A stretch of 64,000 bases of DNA from Streptomyces sp. C10-9-1 (GTDB taxonomy: Bacteria > Actinomycetota > Actinomycetes > Streptomycetales > Streptomycetaceae). The stretch is taken from the NCBI RefSeq assembly GCF_024497955.1, contig NZ_JANHKP010000021.1:59403-123402 (forward strand), written 5' to 3'. Under the pieces are notes generated by a model. That model searched no databases. It saw only the letters and a program-made list of their open reading frames with translations, and had not been told where the DNA came from. This document shows positions 16,893 through 25,829 of this stretch, piece by piece; position 1 is the first letter of the stretch, and each line of letters opens with the position of its first letter. A program made the translations under genes and the position numbers.

Positions 16893-19706
16893 TTGATACG
16901 CGCCCGAAGGACATGGGCCACCGCGGTAGCGGTGCTCGCCGTGGCGGCGGGGGTGGCACCGGCCGCGCACGCCGCACCGCAGCCGCCAGGCACCCGGTCC
17001 GCCCCCACCGCGCCGGAGTCCGGCACCACCGGCACGGAGGAGCTTCCGCCCGGCTGGCGGATCACCACCGCCGACAACGGCGACAGCGCCCTGGAGTGGC
17101 GCTCCCCGCGACCGGTCCCGGCCGGGGACGCCCGCGTCGAGTTCCACGCGAACGGCGCGCTCGTCGGCGTGCCGGAGCCGGGGCAGGACGGACTGACCTT
17201 CCGCCTGCCCCTGGCCGAGGCCGCGACCACCGCGCCCGCCGATCTCGCCGACCTCCGGGTGGTGGCCTCGGGTCGGCGGCTGGACGCCGCGGGGGAGCCG
17301 GAGGCCCGCGACCGGCGGTCCGCCGGGCCGGCCGCCCCCGCCCTGCCCGCCCGCCTCCCCGCCGGGACGGTGGACCCCGGCAGGCCGGGCCGCTACGCCA
17401 CGACCACCGGCGAGTACGCCCTCGCCCCGCTCCGCCTGCCCGGCCTCGACGCACCGGTGGAGATGCGCGGCGTGGTCGTCGCCCCGAAGGGGGCGCCCGG
17501 CAGGCGGCCGCTCGCCCTCTTCCTGCACGGCCGCCACGCCACCTGCTACGTGCCCGGCAAGGGCGAGGAGGAGGTGACCGTCGACTGGCCCTGCGCCAAG
17601 GGCGCCCGGCCGATCCCCAGCCACCGCGGCTACCTCCGCGACCAGAAGCTGCTCGCCTCCCAGGGCTACGTCACGGTCTCCGTCGCCGCGAACGGCATCA
17701 ACAGCCAGGACTGGGCCGCCGAGGACGGCGGCGCCCAGGCGCGCTCCTCCCTGGTCCGTTCCCACCTCGCGCGCTGGGCCGCCTGGGCCGCCGCGCCCGC
17801 CACCGCGCCCGCGGCCGTGCGCAAGGGCCCGCGGGCCGATCTGTCGAAGGTCCTCCTCGTCGGGCACTCGCGCGGCGGCGAGGGAGTCAACCGGGCAGCC
17901 ATGGACACCCTCTACCCGCCGCCGCGGGCCGAGGACGGCGCCCGCGGCAGGGCCCGCTGGACGATCCGCGGCACCGTCCTGATCGGGCCCACCCTCTTCG
18001 GCCAGAACCCGGTGCCCGACGTGCCGTCGCTGACCCTCCTGCCGGGCTGCGACGGCGACGTCGCCGACCTCCAGGGCCAGGTGTACGCCGACGGCACCCG
18101 CGGTGTGAGCCGCGGCAAGGCCCTGCACAGCGCGGTCCACATCACCGGCGCCAACCACAACTTCTTCAACACCGAATGGACCCCGGGCCAGGCCAAGGCC
18201 CCGGCCGTGGACGACTTCTGGGACGATCCCGAGCAGCGCGACCCCGTCTGCTCGCCGGGTGCGCCCACCCGCCTCACCGCCGGCCAGCAGCACCGCGCGG
18301 GCGCCACCTACATCGCCGCCGCGGCCCGGCTGTTCGTGGCCGGTGACGACCGGGTGCGCGAACTGGTCGACGGCACCGGCCGCCGTGCCCCCTCCGCCGA
18401 CCCGGCGCGGGTGCTCACCCACGCCGTCGGCGGAAACCGCGGCGCGGCCCTCCTGCCCGACGGGCGGCTCACGGTGACCGGCGCCCGGCTCTGCGACGCC
18501 GTCTCCCCCGGGCGCGGCGCCTGTCTGGGCGGGAACGCGGTGGGCTCCTCCCCGCACTTCGCCTTCTGGCGGCCGGAGCAAGAGGCCGGACGCCGGGCCG
18601 TGGCGCTCAGCTGGTCCAAGCCCGGGGCACCCGCCCGGATGACCCCCGGCACGCCGGTCTCCCTGCGGGGCGCGCGAAGCCTCGCCCTGCGCCTGTTCGT
18701 GCCGCCGAACACCACCGGGACGCGGTTCGACGTGGTCCTCAGGGACGCGGCGGGCGGGCGGGCGGACCTCGGGCGGATCCGCGTCGACGGGCTGCCCGGC
18801 AGCGACCGCACCGCCTCCTACTGGGCGCAGGAGCTGCGGGTCCCGCTCGCGAAGGCCGCGAAGGCCCGGCTGGACCTGCGGCGCGTCGCCTCCCTGGAGC
18901 TGGTGCCGCGCAGCCGCTCCGGGAAGGCGTGGCTGATGGACGCCTGGGCCTGGAGCCCGGGCACCCCGGCGGTGCGGCCCGCGCCGCTGACCCGCGTCGA
19001 CCTCGGCCGCCTCACCGTCAAGGAGGGCGACTCCGGGGTCCGCACCTACCGGGTGCCGGTACGCACCACCGGCAAGGGGGCCGGCACGGTCCGGCTGTAC
19101 GTGGTCGACCCGGACACCGGGAGGACGAGGGCCCGCCTGGTCCGGGTGGGCCCGGGCACCGCGGGGATCGACGTCTCGGTGCCGGTGCGCGGCAACCGGC
19201 GCTACGGCTGGGACACGACGCACGACATCCTGGTCAAGGCGGTGCGGGGCACCGTCGTCGGGGCCGACTCCGGCGGTGTGACGGCCGAGAACGACGACCC
19301 GATGCCGACGGTGAGCGTCGCGCCGGTGGCCGCCGACGTGGCCGAGGGCCAGCCGCTGACCTGGCGCGTCTCCCTCTCCGAGCCCGCGGACATCGAGATC
19401 CCCGCCCCGGCCGAGCTGGTCCCGGTGCCGGAGGGGCGGCCCGAGCTGTCCACGGCGGACGTCGGCAAGGAGTGGCTGCTGAACTTCGTGGACGAGCTCC
19501 CCGACCCGGCGGTCCCGCTCTCACGGCTGGACTACCGGACGCTGTGGACGTGGGTCCCGGCGGGTGAGCGCTCCGTGGACCTGACCGTCCCGACCGTCCG
19601 CGACCCGTTGAAGGAGCCGGCCGAGTACGTCCGGATCCAGCCGGTGGACGAGGAGGGCGGCCCGATCGGCCCGCCGCTGGAGGGCACGGTCCGCGACGCT
19701 TCCTGA
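16893..19706 (+). CDS. large secreted alpha/beta hydrolase with C-terminal beta domains
   Basis: A 937-residue exported protein. The signal peptide ends near AHAAPQ (about residue 28). An N-terminal beta region is followed by an alpha/beta hydrolase fold: LFLHGRHATCY for the oxyanion strand, the nucleophile elbow VGHSRGGEGVN near residue 330, and a probable catalytic His in ANHNFF. The last 300 residues look like beta-sandwich domains (LGRLTVKEGDSGVRTYRVPV; VAADVAEGQPLTWRVSLSEP), similar in style to Calx-beta repeats. It may be an extracellular esterase or lipase; the substrate is unknown. The TTG start has GAGGAG at a good distance. Confidence 0.8.
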   Translation: MIRARRTWATAVAVLAVAAGVAPAAHAAPQPPGTRSAPTAPESGTTGTEELPPGWRITTADNGDSALEWRSPRPVPAGDARVEFHANGALVGVPEPGQDGLTFRLPLAEAATTAPADLADLRVVASGRRLDAAGEPEARDRRSAGPAAPALPARLPAGTVDPGRPGRYATTTGEYALAPLRLPGLDAPVEMRGVVVAPKGAPGRRPLALFLHGRHATCYVPGKGEEEVTVDWPCAKGARPIPSHRGYLRDQKLLASQGYVTVSVAANGINSQDWAAEDGGAQARSSLVRSHLARWAAWAAAPATAPAAVRKGPRADLSKVLLVGHSRGGEGVNRAAMDTLYPPPRAEDGARGRARWTIRGTVLIGPTLFGQNPVPDVPSLTLLPGCDGDVADLQGQVYADGTRGVSRGKALHSAVHITGANHNFFNTEWTPGQAKAPAVDDFWDDPEQRDPVCSPGAPTRLTAGQQHRAGATYIAAAARLFVAGDDRVRELVDGTGRRAPSADPARVLTHAVGGNRGAALLPDGRLTVTGARLCDAVSPGRGACLGGNAVGSSPHFAFWRPEQEAGRRAVALSWSKPGAPARMTPGTPVSLRGARSLALRLFVPPNTTGTRFDVVLRDAAGGRADLGRIRVDGLPGSDRTASYWAQELRVPLAKAAKARLDLRRVASLELVPRSRSGKAWLMDAWAWSPGTPAVRPAPLTRVDLGRLTVKEGDSGVRTYRVPVRTTGKGAGTVRLYVVDPDTGRTRARLVRVGPGTAGIDVSVPVRGNRRYGWDTTHDILVKAVRGTVVGADSGGVTAENDDPMPTVSVAPVAADVAEGQPLTWRVSLSEPADIEIPAPAELVPVPEGRPELSTADVGKEWLLNFVDELPDPAVPLSRLDYRTLWTWVPAGERSVDLTVPTVRDPLKEPAEYVRIQPVDEEGGPIGPPLEGTVRDAS

Positions 19707-19711
19707 GGTGC

Positions 19712-19755
19712 GGTGCGGTGCGCCGCCGCCATGCCGGGCGGCCGCGCACCGCACC
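19712..19755. terminator. hairpin between hydrolase and response-regulator genes
   Basis: An 11-bp stem (GGTGCGGTGCG and complement) with further pairing inside (CCGCC/GGCGG-like) lies between two convergent genes. Confidence 0.6.
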
Positions 19756-19805
19756 ACCCTGCCGGGTCCGGGCTCACCGGGCCCGGGCCTCGGCGGGCCG
19801 CGGCA

Positions 19806-20477
19806 CTAGGGTGCGGGACGGCCGCCGCCGTGGCCGCGCTCCTGGACGAGGATGGCGGCCTGGACGCGGGAGCGCAGGCCCAGCTTGGCCAGGATGTGCG
19901 AGACGTGGGACTTCACGGTGGTCTCGCTGATGTAGAGCCGTTTGGCGATCTGCTGGTTGGACAGGCCCTCGCCCAGGCAGTCGAAGACGTCCCGCTCGCG
20001 CTCGGTGAGCTGCTCCAGCCCCTTGGGCGGGACCTGCGGCCGGGGCTCCACGGCGGTGGGGGTACCGGCGAACTGCGAGATCACCCGCCGGGTCACCTGG
20101 GGCGCGAGGACACCGTCCCCCTGCGCCACCAGCCGGACCGCCTCCACCAGCTGCAGCGCCTCGACGGACTTGATCAGGAAGCCCGCGGCCCCGGCGCGCA
20201 GGGCGGCGTAGACGTACTCGTCCAGGTCGAAGGTCGTCAGGATGAGGACCTGGCAGACGCCCTCCTCGGCGAGGACCCGGGTGGCCTCGATGCCGCCGCC
20301 GGGCATGCGGATGTCCATCAGCACCACGTCGGGCCGGAGCCGCCGCGCCAGTCTCACCGCGCTGCCGCCGTCCGTGGCCTCGCCGACCACCTCGATGTCC
20401 TCCGCCCGGTCCAGTACGAGCACCAGCCCGGCCCGCACCGCGGCGTGGTCGTCGGCGACGAGAACCCTAATACTCAT
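19806..20477 (-). CDS. NarL/FixJ-family response regulator
   Basis: A 223-residue two-component response regulator. The receiver domain (1-120) has the acidic pair in VLVADDHAAV, the phospho-acceptor Asp in DVVLMDIRMPGG and the Lys in GFLIKSVEA. The LuxR-type HTH is LTERERDVFDCLGEGLSNQQIAKRLYISETTVKSHVSHILAKLGLRSRVQAAI. The receiver loop after RMP is one residue shorter than usual (PGGGIEATR). The start overlaps the kinase gene by 11 bases, so the pair is co-transcribed. Its targets are unknown; neighbouring candidates are the DUF418 gene and the lanthipeptide-type operon. Confidence 0.93.
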   Translation of the reverse strand: MSIRVLVADDHAAVRAGLVLVLDRAEDIEVVGEATDGGSAVRLARRLRPDVVLMDIRMPGGGIEATRVLAEEGVCQVLILTTFDLDEYVYAALRAGAAGFLIKSVEALQLVEAVRLVAQGDGVLAPQVTRRVISQFAGTPTAVEPRPQVPPKGLEQLTERERDVFDCLGEGLSNQQIAKRLYISETTVKSHVSHILAKLGLRSRVQAAILVQERGHGGGRPAP

Positions 20478-21801
20478 GCTCCCTCTCCTCTCCCAGCGGG
20501 AGTACCGCGTGGACCCGCCAGCGGTTGCCGACCGGTCGTGCCGAGACCGTCCCCCCGATGGCGGCCGCCCGCTCGCGCATGTTGAGCAGGCCGATACCGG
20601 CGCCGGGCAGGGCGGATGCCTGGCCTCCGGTCAGCTCGTTGAGGACCTCGACGTGGAGGTCGCCGCCCTCGGGGCACACCGTGACCCAGGCGCGCCCTCC
20701 GGTGGCGTGCTTGACGGCGTTGGTCAGCGCCTCCTGGACGATCCGGTAGGCCGCCAGGTCGACGGAGGCCGGCAGCCCGGCGGGCAGGCGGACGGTCACG
20801 GGGGCGCCGTCCTCGGCCCCGGTGCCGGGGCGCGGGGGGTCCTCACTCCCGTCGGCGGCTCCGGGACGGCCCGGCCCCGCGGTCTCCGCGGCTCCCGGGG
20901 CGCCCCCGGTCACGGCGACGTCCAGCCCGGCGGCGCGTGCCGAGTCGAGCAGGAGGTCGAGTTCGGCCAGCCGGGCGGGGGCGGTGTAGGAGACCTGCTC
21001 GCCGTCCCCGTTCTGGCCGCGGAGCAGTTCGATCATGGCGCGCATCTCCCTGAGGGCGTCGACGCTGATCTGCCTGATGGTGCGCAGGACGTCGTCGACG
21101 GCCGCCCGGTCCTCGCGCAGGGAACCCGCCGCGCCCGACTGGATGGCTATGGCGGACAGGTGACCGGCGATCACGTCGTGCAGCTCCCTGGCCATCCGGG
21201 CCCGCTCCTCGGCCACGGCCGTGCGGCGGTCGAGTTCGGCGATCCGGGCCTGCTGCTCGGCACGCAACCGCTCCGCCTCCGCCGTGTCCCGCTCCTGGCG
21301 CACGGTCATGGCCCACCACACCGGCACGAACAGGATGGTGATCATCAGCATGATCAGCAGGACGGCGACCTGCCAGTCGCCCGTGACCGTGAAGAGCACC
21401 GTCGTGATCGCGACCATCAGCGCGATGACGGTGTAGATCAGCAGGCGGCTGGCACGCCGGGAGGCGTGGAGGGTGGCACTGTAGAGCAGCTCCGACACCA
21501 CCAGGAGCATGGAGATGCTGAAGCCCATCAGCACGTCGATCGTGGCGAAGAACAGGCCGGCGCCCAGGGCGTACATCGGCAGGGTCCTGCGCACCAGAAC
21601 GGCGAGGCAGGCACCGGAGAGCGGGATCAGCCGCCAGGCGAGGGGGACCTGCCAGGGCGCGAGCGTGTGCACCTCTCGGAAGAAGGGGTACCACCCGGCC
21701 GCGTAGAGCACCGAGCCCAGCACGAACAGCCCCACGGCCGGCAGGACGTCCTTCCGGTGGAAGCGAAAGGATCGCTTCCGTAAACCCCCGAGTTCCAGCA
21801 T
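20467..21801 (-). CDS. sensor histidine kinase (HisKA_3 type), TTA codon near start
   Basis: A 444-residue sensor kinase. There are four to five membrane helices in residues 20-165, with few extracellular residues. A coiled segment (ERDTAEAERLRAEQQARIAELDRRTAVAEERARMAREL) follows, then the HisKA_3 box with His in MARELHDVIAGHLSAIAIQSG. The HATPase domain has the N-box EALTNAVKHA and the G-box GAGIGLLNMRERAAAIGG, separated by a Pro/Gly-rich insertion. Codon 7 is TTA (21781-21783), implying bldA dependence if this start is right. The ATG lacks a clear ribosome site, so a later start is possible. It is partnered with the response regulator downstream. Confidence 0.9.
   Translation of the reverse strand: MLELGGLRKRSFRFHRKDVLPAVGLFVLGSVLYAAGWYPFFREVHTLAPWQVPLAWRLIPLSGACLAVLVRRTLPMYALGAGLFFATIDVLMGFSISMLLVVSELLYSATLHASRRASRLLIYTVIALMVAITTVLFTVTGDWQVAVLLIMLMITILFVPVWWAMTVRQERDTAEAERLRAEQQARIAELDRRTAVAEERARMARELHDVIAGHLSAIAIQSGAAGSLREDRAAVDDVLRTIRQISVDALREMRAMIELLRGQNGDGEQVSYTAPARLAELDLLLDSARAAGLDVAVTGGAPGAAETAGPGRPGAADGSEDPPRPGTGAEDGAPVTVRLPAGLPASVDLAAYRIVQEALTNAVKHATGGRAWVTVCPEGGDLHVEVLNELTGGQASALPGAGIGLLNMRERAAAIGGTVSARPVGNRWRVHAVLPLGEEREHEY
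21759..21779. promoter_or_regulatory. palindromic operator-like sequence near the kinase start
   Basis: The perfect inverted repeat GGAAGCGA-N5-TCGCTTCC lies over the first codons of the kinase gene. A third copy, ACGGAAGCGA, lies at 21838-21847 in the gap to the divergent DUF418 gene, inverted relative to TCGCTTCCGT at 21772-21781. The three copies could bind a dimeric regulator, possibly the adjacent response regulator. Confidence 0.4.
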
Positions 21802-21969
21802 CTGGTCATGAAAGCACAGGTGGTGGGGACATTCGGGACGGAAGCGACCGCCCCGAAAGCATCTCCTCCGAAGGTCGGAGGACGCGGTCGTGCGCCTCCT
21901 CGAAGTGATGACGTGCGCCCCTTCCAACCGACGACGACACCGCGGCCTGCCTCCGGCGACGCTGTGGCC

Positions 21970-23190
21970 ATGAACCCGACCAGCAGGCACGCCCCCGCCC
22001 CGCCCGCGCAGGAGACGGGCCCGCCCGCGCCGCAGTCCGGGGCCGCGGGCCGGCGCATCGACGTCCTGGACATCCTCCGGGGCGTCGCGATCATCGGCAC
22101 GCTCGGCACCAACATCTGGCTGTTCACCCACCCGCTGGGCCCGCCGAGCATCTTCTTCCGGTTACCCGAGGCCGACAGCGCGGGCGGTGCCGTGGAGGTC
22201 GTGCTGCGCTGGCTGGCCAACGGCAAGTTCCTGGCGCTGCTCACCATCCTGTTCGGTGTCGGGCTGGAGTTGCAGTACCGGTCCGCCCGGCGCCGGGGAA
22301 GGCCCTGGCCCGGCTGGTACCTGTGGCGGACGGCGCTGCTGTTCCTCGAAGGGGCACTCCACTTCGTGCTCGTCTTCGAGTTCGACGCCCTCATCGGCTA
22401 TGCGTTCACCTCCCTGATCGTCGTCTGGCTGGTCGGCCGCAGCGACCGCTGCGTGCGCGCCTGGATCATCGCCATGGGCGCGCTCCACCTGGTCCTGGTC
22501 GGCGCCCTCACGGCCGCCCTGGTCGCCACGGGGACCGGGTCCGACGCCACGCTCGGGCATCCGGACGTCTACGCGGTGGGCTCCTACGCGGACCAGGTGG
22601 GGCTGCGGCTGAGCCGCTTCCTCCTCTACCGCATCGAAGCGGTCTTCGTGATCCCGATGGGCGTCGTGCTCTTCCTCCTCGGCTCACGCCTCCTGCGGGC
22701 CGGCGTCTTCGAGAAGAGCGAGCGCGGGGCCCGGATCCGGGGCCGGCTGATGGTCGTCGGGCTGGGTGTCGGGGCGCCGCTGAACCTGGTGACCGCCTTC
22801 GCCGGCCCGGGCTGGTTCCTCGTGGACCGCTATCTGCTGCCGCCGCTGGTCGCCTTCGGCCTGCTGGGGCTGGTCACCACGCTGGCGCACCGGGCGACCG
22901 GCGAGCACGGCCTGCTCAGGCGCGGGGTGACGGCGGTCGGCCGCAGCGCCCTGTCCTGCTACGTGTTCCAGAACCTGGCGGCCTCGGCGCTCTGCTACGG
23001 CTGGGGGCTGGGGCTGGCCGCGGAGCTGGACTGGGCGCGGCCGTGGTGGCCGGTGCTCGCCTGGGCGGCGATCGTCTCCTCGTTCCTGGTGCTGGCGCCG
23101 CTGTGGTTGCGGAGGTTCAGCAGGGGACCGGTCGAACTCGTGTGGAACTGGGCCTACCTGGCGCCGCAGCGCCTGGGCCGCGGATCGTGA
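21970..23190 (+). CDS. DUF418-family membrane protein with TTA codon
   Basis: A 406-residue polytopic membrane protein with about nine helices. The N-terminal RRIDVLDILRGVAIIGTLGTNI, the FLALLTILFGVGLELQYRSARRRG block and the C-terminal GRSALSCYVFQNLAASALCYGWGLGL with a final LWLRRFSRGPVELVWNWAYL are the hallmarks of DUF418 proteins. These are distantly related to acyltransferase-3 membrane proteins and their role is unknown. Codon 65 is TTA (22162-22164), suggesting dependence on the bldA tRNA. It is divergent from the two-component system across 168 bases. ATG 21970 is favoured, although GTG 21964 is also possible. Confidence 0.85.
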   Translation: MNPTSRHAPAPPAQETGPPAPQSGAAGRRIDVLDILRGVAIIGTLGTNIWLFTHPLGPPSIFFRLPEADSAGGAVEVVLRWLANGKFLALLTILFGVGLELQYRSARRRGRPWPGWYLWRTALLFLEGALHFVLVFEFDALIGYAFTSLIVVWLVGRSDRCVRAWIIAMGALHLVLVGALTAALVATGTGSDATLGHPDVYAVGSYADQVGLRLSRFLLYRIEAVFVIPMGVVLFLLGSRLLRAGVFEKSERGARIRGRLMVVGLGVGAPLNLVTAFAGPGWFLVDRYLLPPLVAFGLLGLVTTLAHRATGEHGLLRRGVTAVGRSALSCYVFQNLAASALCYGWGLGLAAELDWARPWWPVLAWAAIVSSFLVLAPLWLRRFSRGPVELVWNWAYLAPQRLGRGS

Positions 23191-23233
23191 CGGCGGTCGC
23201 CCGGACGCCCGGGGGTGCCGCCCCCGGGCGCAT

Positions 23234-23263
23234 CGGTGGGGCCCGCCGAGGCGGACCCCACCG
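23234..23263. terminator. hairpin terminator between DUF418 gene and acylase gene
   Basis: A 14-bp stem with one mismatch (CGGTGGGG-C-CCGCC against GGCGG-A-CCCCACCG) and a 2-base loop lies between convergent genes. It would end the long leftward operon. Confidence 0.75.
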
Positions 23264-23270
23264 ACCGGGG

Positions 23271-25727
23271 TCAGGGCATCCGCAGCTCCACGGTGCGCAG
23301 TTGCGGGGACGCCTCGATCTCGCTCTCGCAGAACCGGCCCTTGACCATGCGCCCCTCGGCGTACAGCTCGGTCTGGTCCGCGTAGTACGGCGAGGTCCGG
23401 TCGCCGGACTGCGAAGAGGCGAGCAGCCGCACGACGTCGGGGCATGCGCCGTCGGTGAAGGAGACGACCTGCACGAAGCTGGGACCGTACACGACCTTCC
23501 CGTAGCCCTTGGCCGCGTCCCAGGCGTGGATCTGGACGTTGATCGGGCCGAGCAGCGACGGTCCGCCGTGGGTCGGCAGCTTCCTGCCGCCCCGGACCAC
23601 GTACTGGTGCTCGCCAAGGGGCGCGTCCGGGGCGATGCCGAGCCGGTTCAGCTCCTCGACGGCATCGCCGAAGGCCGTGGGCACGTCGGGGTCGCCGGTG
23701 TCCAGGTCCCGCGGGGTGTTCACCGGGTCGGCCGGGTCGAACGGGGTGCGCCAGGACGGTCCGCCGCGCTCCGCCAGCTTCGTCCAGAACCGGGTGAACA
23801 GGAGTGCTCCCCGGCTGGTCGTCAGGAAGCGCTCGTCCCAGTTCGACAGCGCACGGCAGGCGGGCCCGGCGTCGACGGGGTCTCCGCCGGACGTCGGAGC
23901 CCGGCCGCCGGGCAGGGCGGCGCACATCCGCGCGGTGTCGTCCGCGGCAAGTTCCGCGATCTTGCTCCGGTTGGCGAAGAGGAGGTCCTGCATGGTCTGC
24001 CGGCTGAAGCCGCGCCCGGGCAGCCCGTCCGTCCCGGCCATCCGCTCCCGGAGCGCGGTGAGGCTCATCCGGGTACGCGGGGTGCGCTCCGTGCCGGTGC
24101 TGCCGACGATCCGCGGGAAGCCGGTCAGCGGCCGGTCGGGGTGGGTCAGCCACGCGCTGTCGTTGGAGTTCGCCACGTAGTCCCCGCGGCGCAGCACGGG
24201 CAGCTCACCCGGTCCGAGCAGTCCCGGCACCACCGCGTCGGCGCTGCTGCCCCAGGCGCAGTCGGTCCTGGAACCGTCCAGGACCGCGAGCCCGGTGCCC
24301 GGGAAGATCGATGCGCCGAGCGGGGTGCTGCAGCGCTCCGCCAGTTCGTCGGTGATGTGCGGGACCGCATGGACGCCCGAGAACAGCGTCCGGCCGGCCC
24401 TGTCGGCCGCCACCGTGTTCACCCAGGGCATGCCCTGGGTGCGGACGAGGGCGTCCTGGACGTCCTCGGTGCTCTGCGCGCGGTTCAGGTCGAACCAGGT
24501 GTTCAGTCCGCGCAGATTGCCCTCGTTGGCGTCCCGCAGGGCGTACGCCGTCTTCGCGGTCCACTCCGTGGGCAGCCCGAACGCGGCGCCCAGTACCGGG
24601 CCGTACCGGCTGGAGTACAGGGTCCGCTGCACGGTGGTGGCGGCACCACCGGCACCGCGCACCGGGACCCGCACCGTGCGCCGCGTCATCCGTTCCGGCA
24701 CGCCGTCGACGAGGTAGGTCCCCGGGTCGCCGGAGGCGAGGTCGAGCTCGTAGAGGCCCAGCGGGACGGCGGCGGAGACGGTGTGGCCCCAGGCCGCGTT
24801 CCGGGTGTGGCCGGAGCGGATCAGGGGGATGCCCAGCGGTGCCGCGCCGGAGACGTCCATCCGCCCCGGTACCGTCAGTTGGGCCTCCCACAGCCGCATG
24901 GCGCCGGTCCACGGGAAGTGCGGGTTGTTCAGCAGCAGCCCGCGCCCGTTCCGCGACTGCTCGGCCCCCACCGCGAACGCGTTGCTGCCCATGCCCTCCG
25001 TCTCGTGCAGGGCCTTCTTCACCGATGCCACGGCCGCCTTCGCGTCCCCGCGCGGCGCGTCCCGCTCCGTTCGCCCCGCCTGTCCGGGTGCGGGCGGCCG
25101 GGCGTTCACGATCGCGTCGATCGCCCGGCCGCTGCCGCCGGAGATGCCGAGCGCGTGGAACTGGCGGTACACGTCCATCTCGGTGATGGGCCGCAGCCAG
25201 GCCGCGCCCCGGCACTCCGGGTCGGTGACGCCGTCGTCCCCGGTCTGCCGCAGGTAGCGGTTGTAGCCGGTGACGTACCCGCGCACGATGTCCCTGACCT
25301 CGGCCCGCGGGCCGATCGGGGCGGGCTCGGCCAGGGCGTGCTCCACCACCTGGGAGTCGATGACCTGCTGGTGGAAGAGATCGCTGTCGAGGTTCGAGCC
25401 CGCGGGGCCGTAGGCGCCCGCGGGACCGTCGGGCCCCAGGTACAGCGAGCGCCGGGCGCCCACCGTGAGGTAGATGTCCGCCAGCAGGCACAGGTTGTCC
25501 TGTGCCGCCGCGTAGCCGATGCCGTGGCCGAGCCCGGTGTAGTCGTCCGCCTTGATGTGCGGGACTCCGTGCTCGGTGTAGCGGATCGTCACCGACGGCC
25601 CCCCGGAGGACGTCGCTTCCGCGGTCCGGGCCTCCGCCGTGGCGGGCAGTGCGCTCGCCACGAGCCCCCATACGGTCGCCAGGACCGCCGTTCGGCCGAG
25701 TCGGCGCCGCCACGTCGTCCGTTTCAT
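23271..25727 (-). CDS. secreted penicillin-acylase-family Ntn hydrolase
   Basis: An 818-residue Ntn-hydrolase precursor of the penicillin acylase/acyl-homoserine-lactone acylase group, which cleaves amide-linked acyl chains. A signal peptide (RRRLGRTAVLATVWGLVASALPATAEA) directs export. The alpha part includes YTEHGVPHIKADDYTGLGHGIGYAAAQDNL; autoprocessing is expected before Ser in EGMG|SNAFAVG, about residue 245, which would become the catalytic N-terminal nucleophile. Other family blocks are NNPHFPW, AWGHTVSAA and YVANSNDSAW. GGGGGAA upstream of the second ATG decides the start at 25727 rather than 25739. It is the last gene of the leftward operon, 102 bases after the exporter gene. Maturation, resistance or signal-degradation roles are all possible. 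Confidence 0.85.
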   Translation of the reverse strand: MKRTTWRRRLGRTAVLATVWGLVASALPATAEARTAEATSSGGPSVTIRYTEHGVPHIKADDYTGLGHGIGYAAAQDNLCLLADIYLTVGARRSLYLGPDGPAGAYGPAGSNLDSDLFHQQVIDSQVVEHALAEPAPIGPRAEVRDIVRGYVTGYNRYLRQTGDDGVTDPECRGAAWLRPITEMDVYRQFHALGISGGSGRAIDAIVNARPPAPGQAGRTERDAPRGDAKAAVASVKKALHETEGMGSNAFAVGAEQSRNGRGLLLNNPHFPWTGAMRLWEAQLTVPGRMDVSGAAPLGIPLIRSGHTRNAAWGHTVSAAVPLGLYELDLASGDPGTYLVDGVPERMTRRTVRVPVRGAGGAATTVQRTLYSSRYGPVLGAAFGLPTEWTAKTAYALRDANEGNLRGLNTWFDLNRAQSTEDVQDALVRTQGMPWVNTVAADRAGRTLFSGVHAVPHITDELAERCSTPLGASIFPGTGLAVLDGSRTDCAWGSSADAVVPGLLGPGELPVLRRGDYVANSNDSAWLTHPDRPLTGFPRIVGSTGTERTPRTRMSLTALRERMAGTDGLPGRGFSRQTMQDLLFANRSKIAELAADDTARMCAALPGGRAPTSGGDPVDAGPACRALSNWDERFLTTSRGALLFTRFWTKLAERGGPSWRTPFDPADPVNTPRDLDTGDPDVPTAFGDAVEELNRLGIAPDAPLGEHQYVVRGGRKLPTHGGPSLLGPINVQIHAWDAAKGYGKVVYGPSFVQVVSFTDGACPDVVRLLASSQSGDRTSPYYADQTELYAEGRMVKGRFCESEIEASPQLRTVELRMP

Positions 25728-25829
25728 CGCTTCCCCCATGTTCGTGCGACACGGCTCGCCCCGCGTCGAGTGGCGGAGCAGGCCCGGTCGCGTGCGTGTG
25801 CGTGTGCGTGTGCCGCGCGGTGCGGCTTC

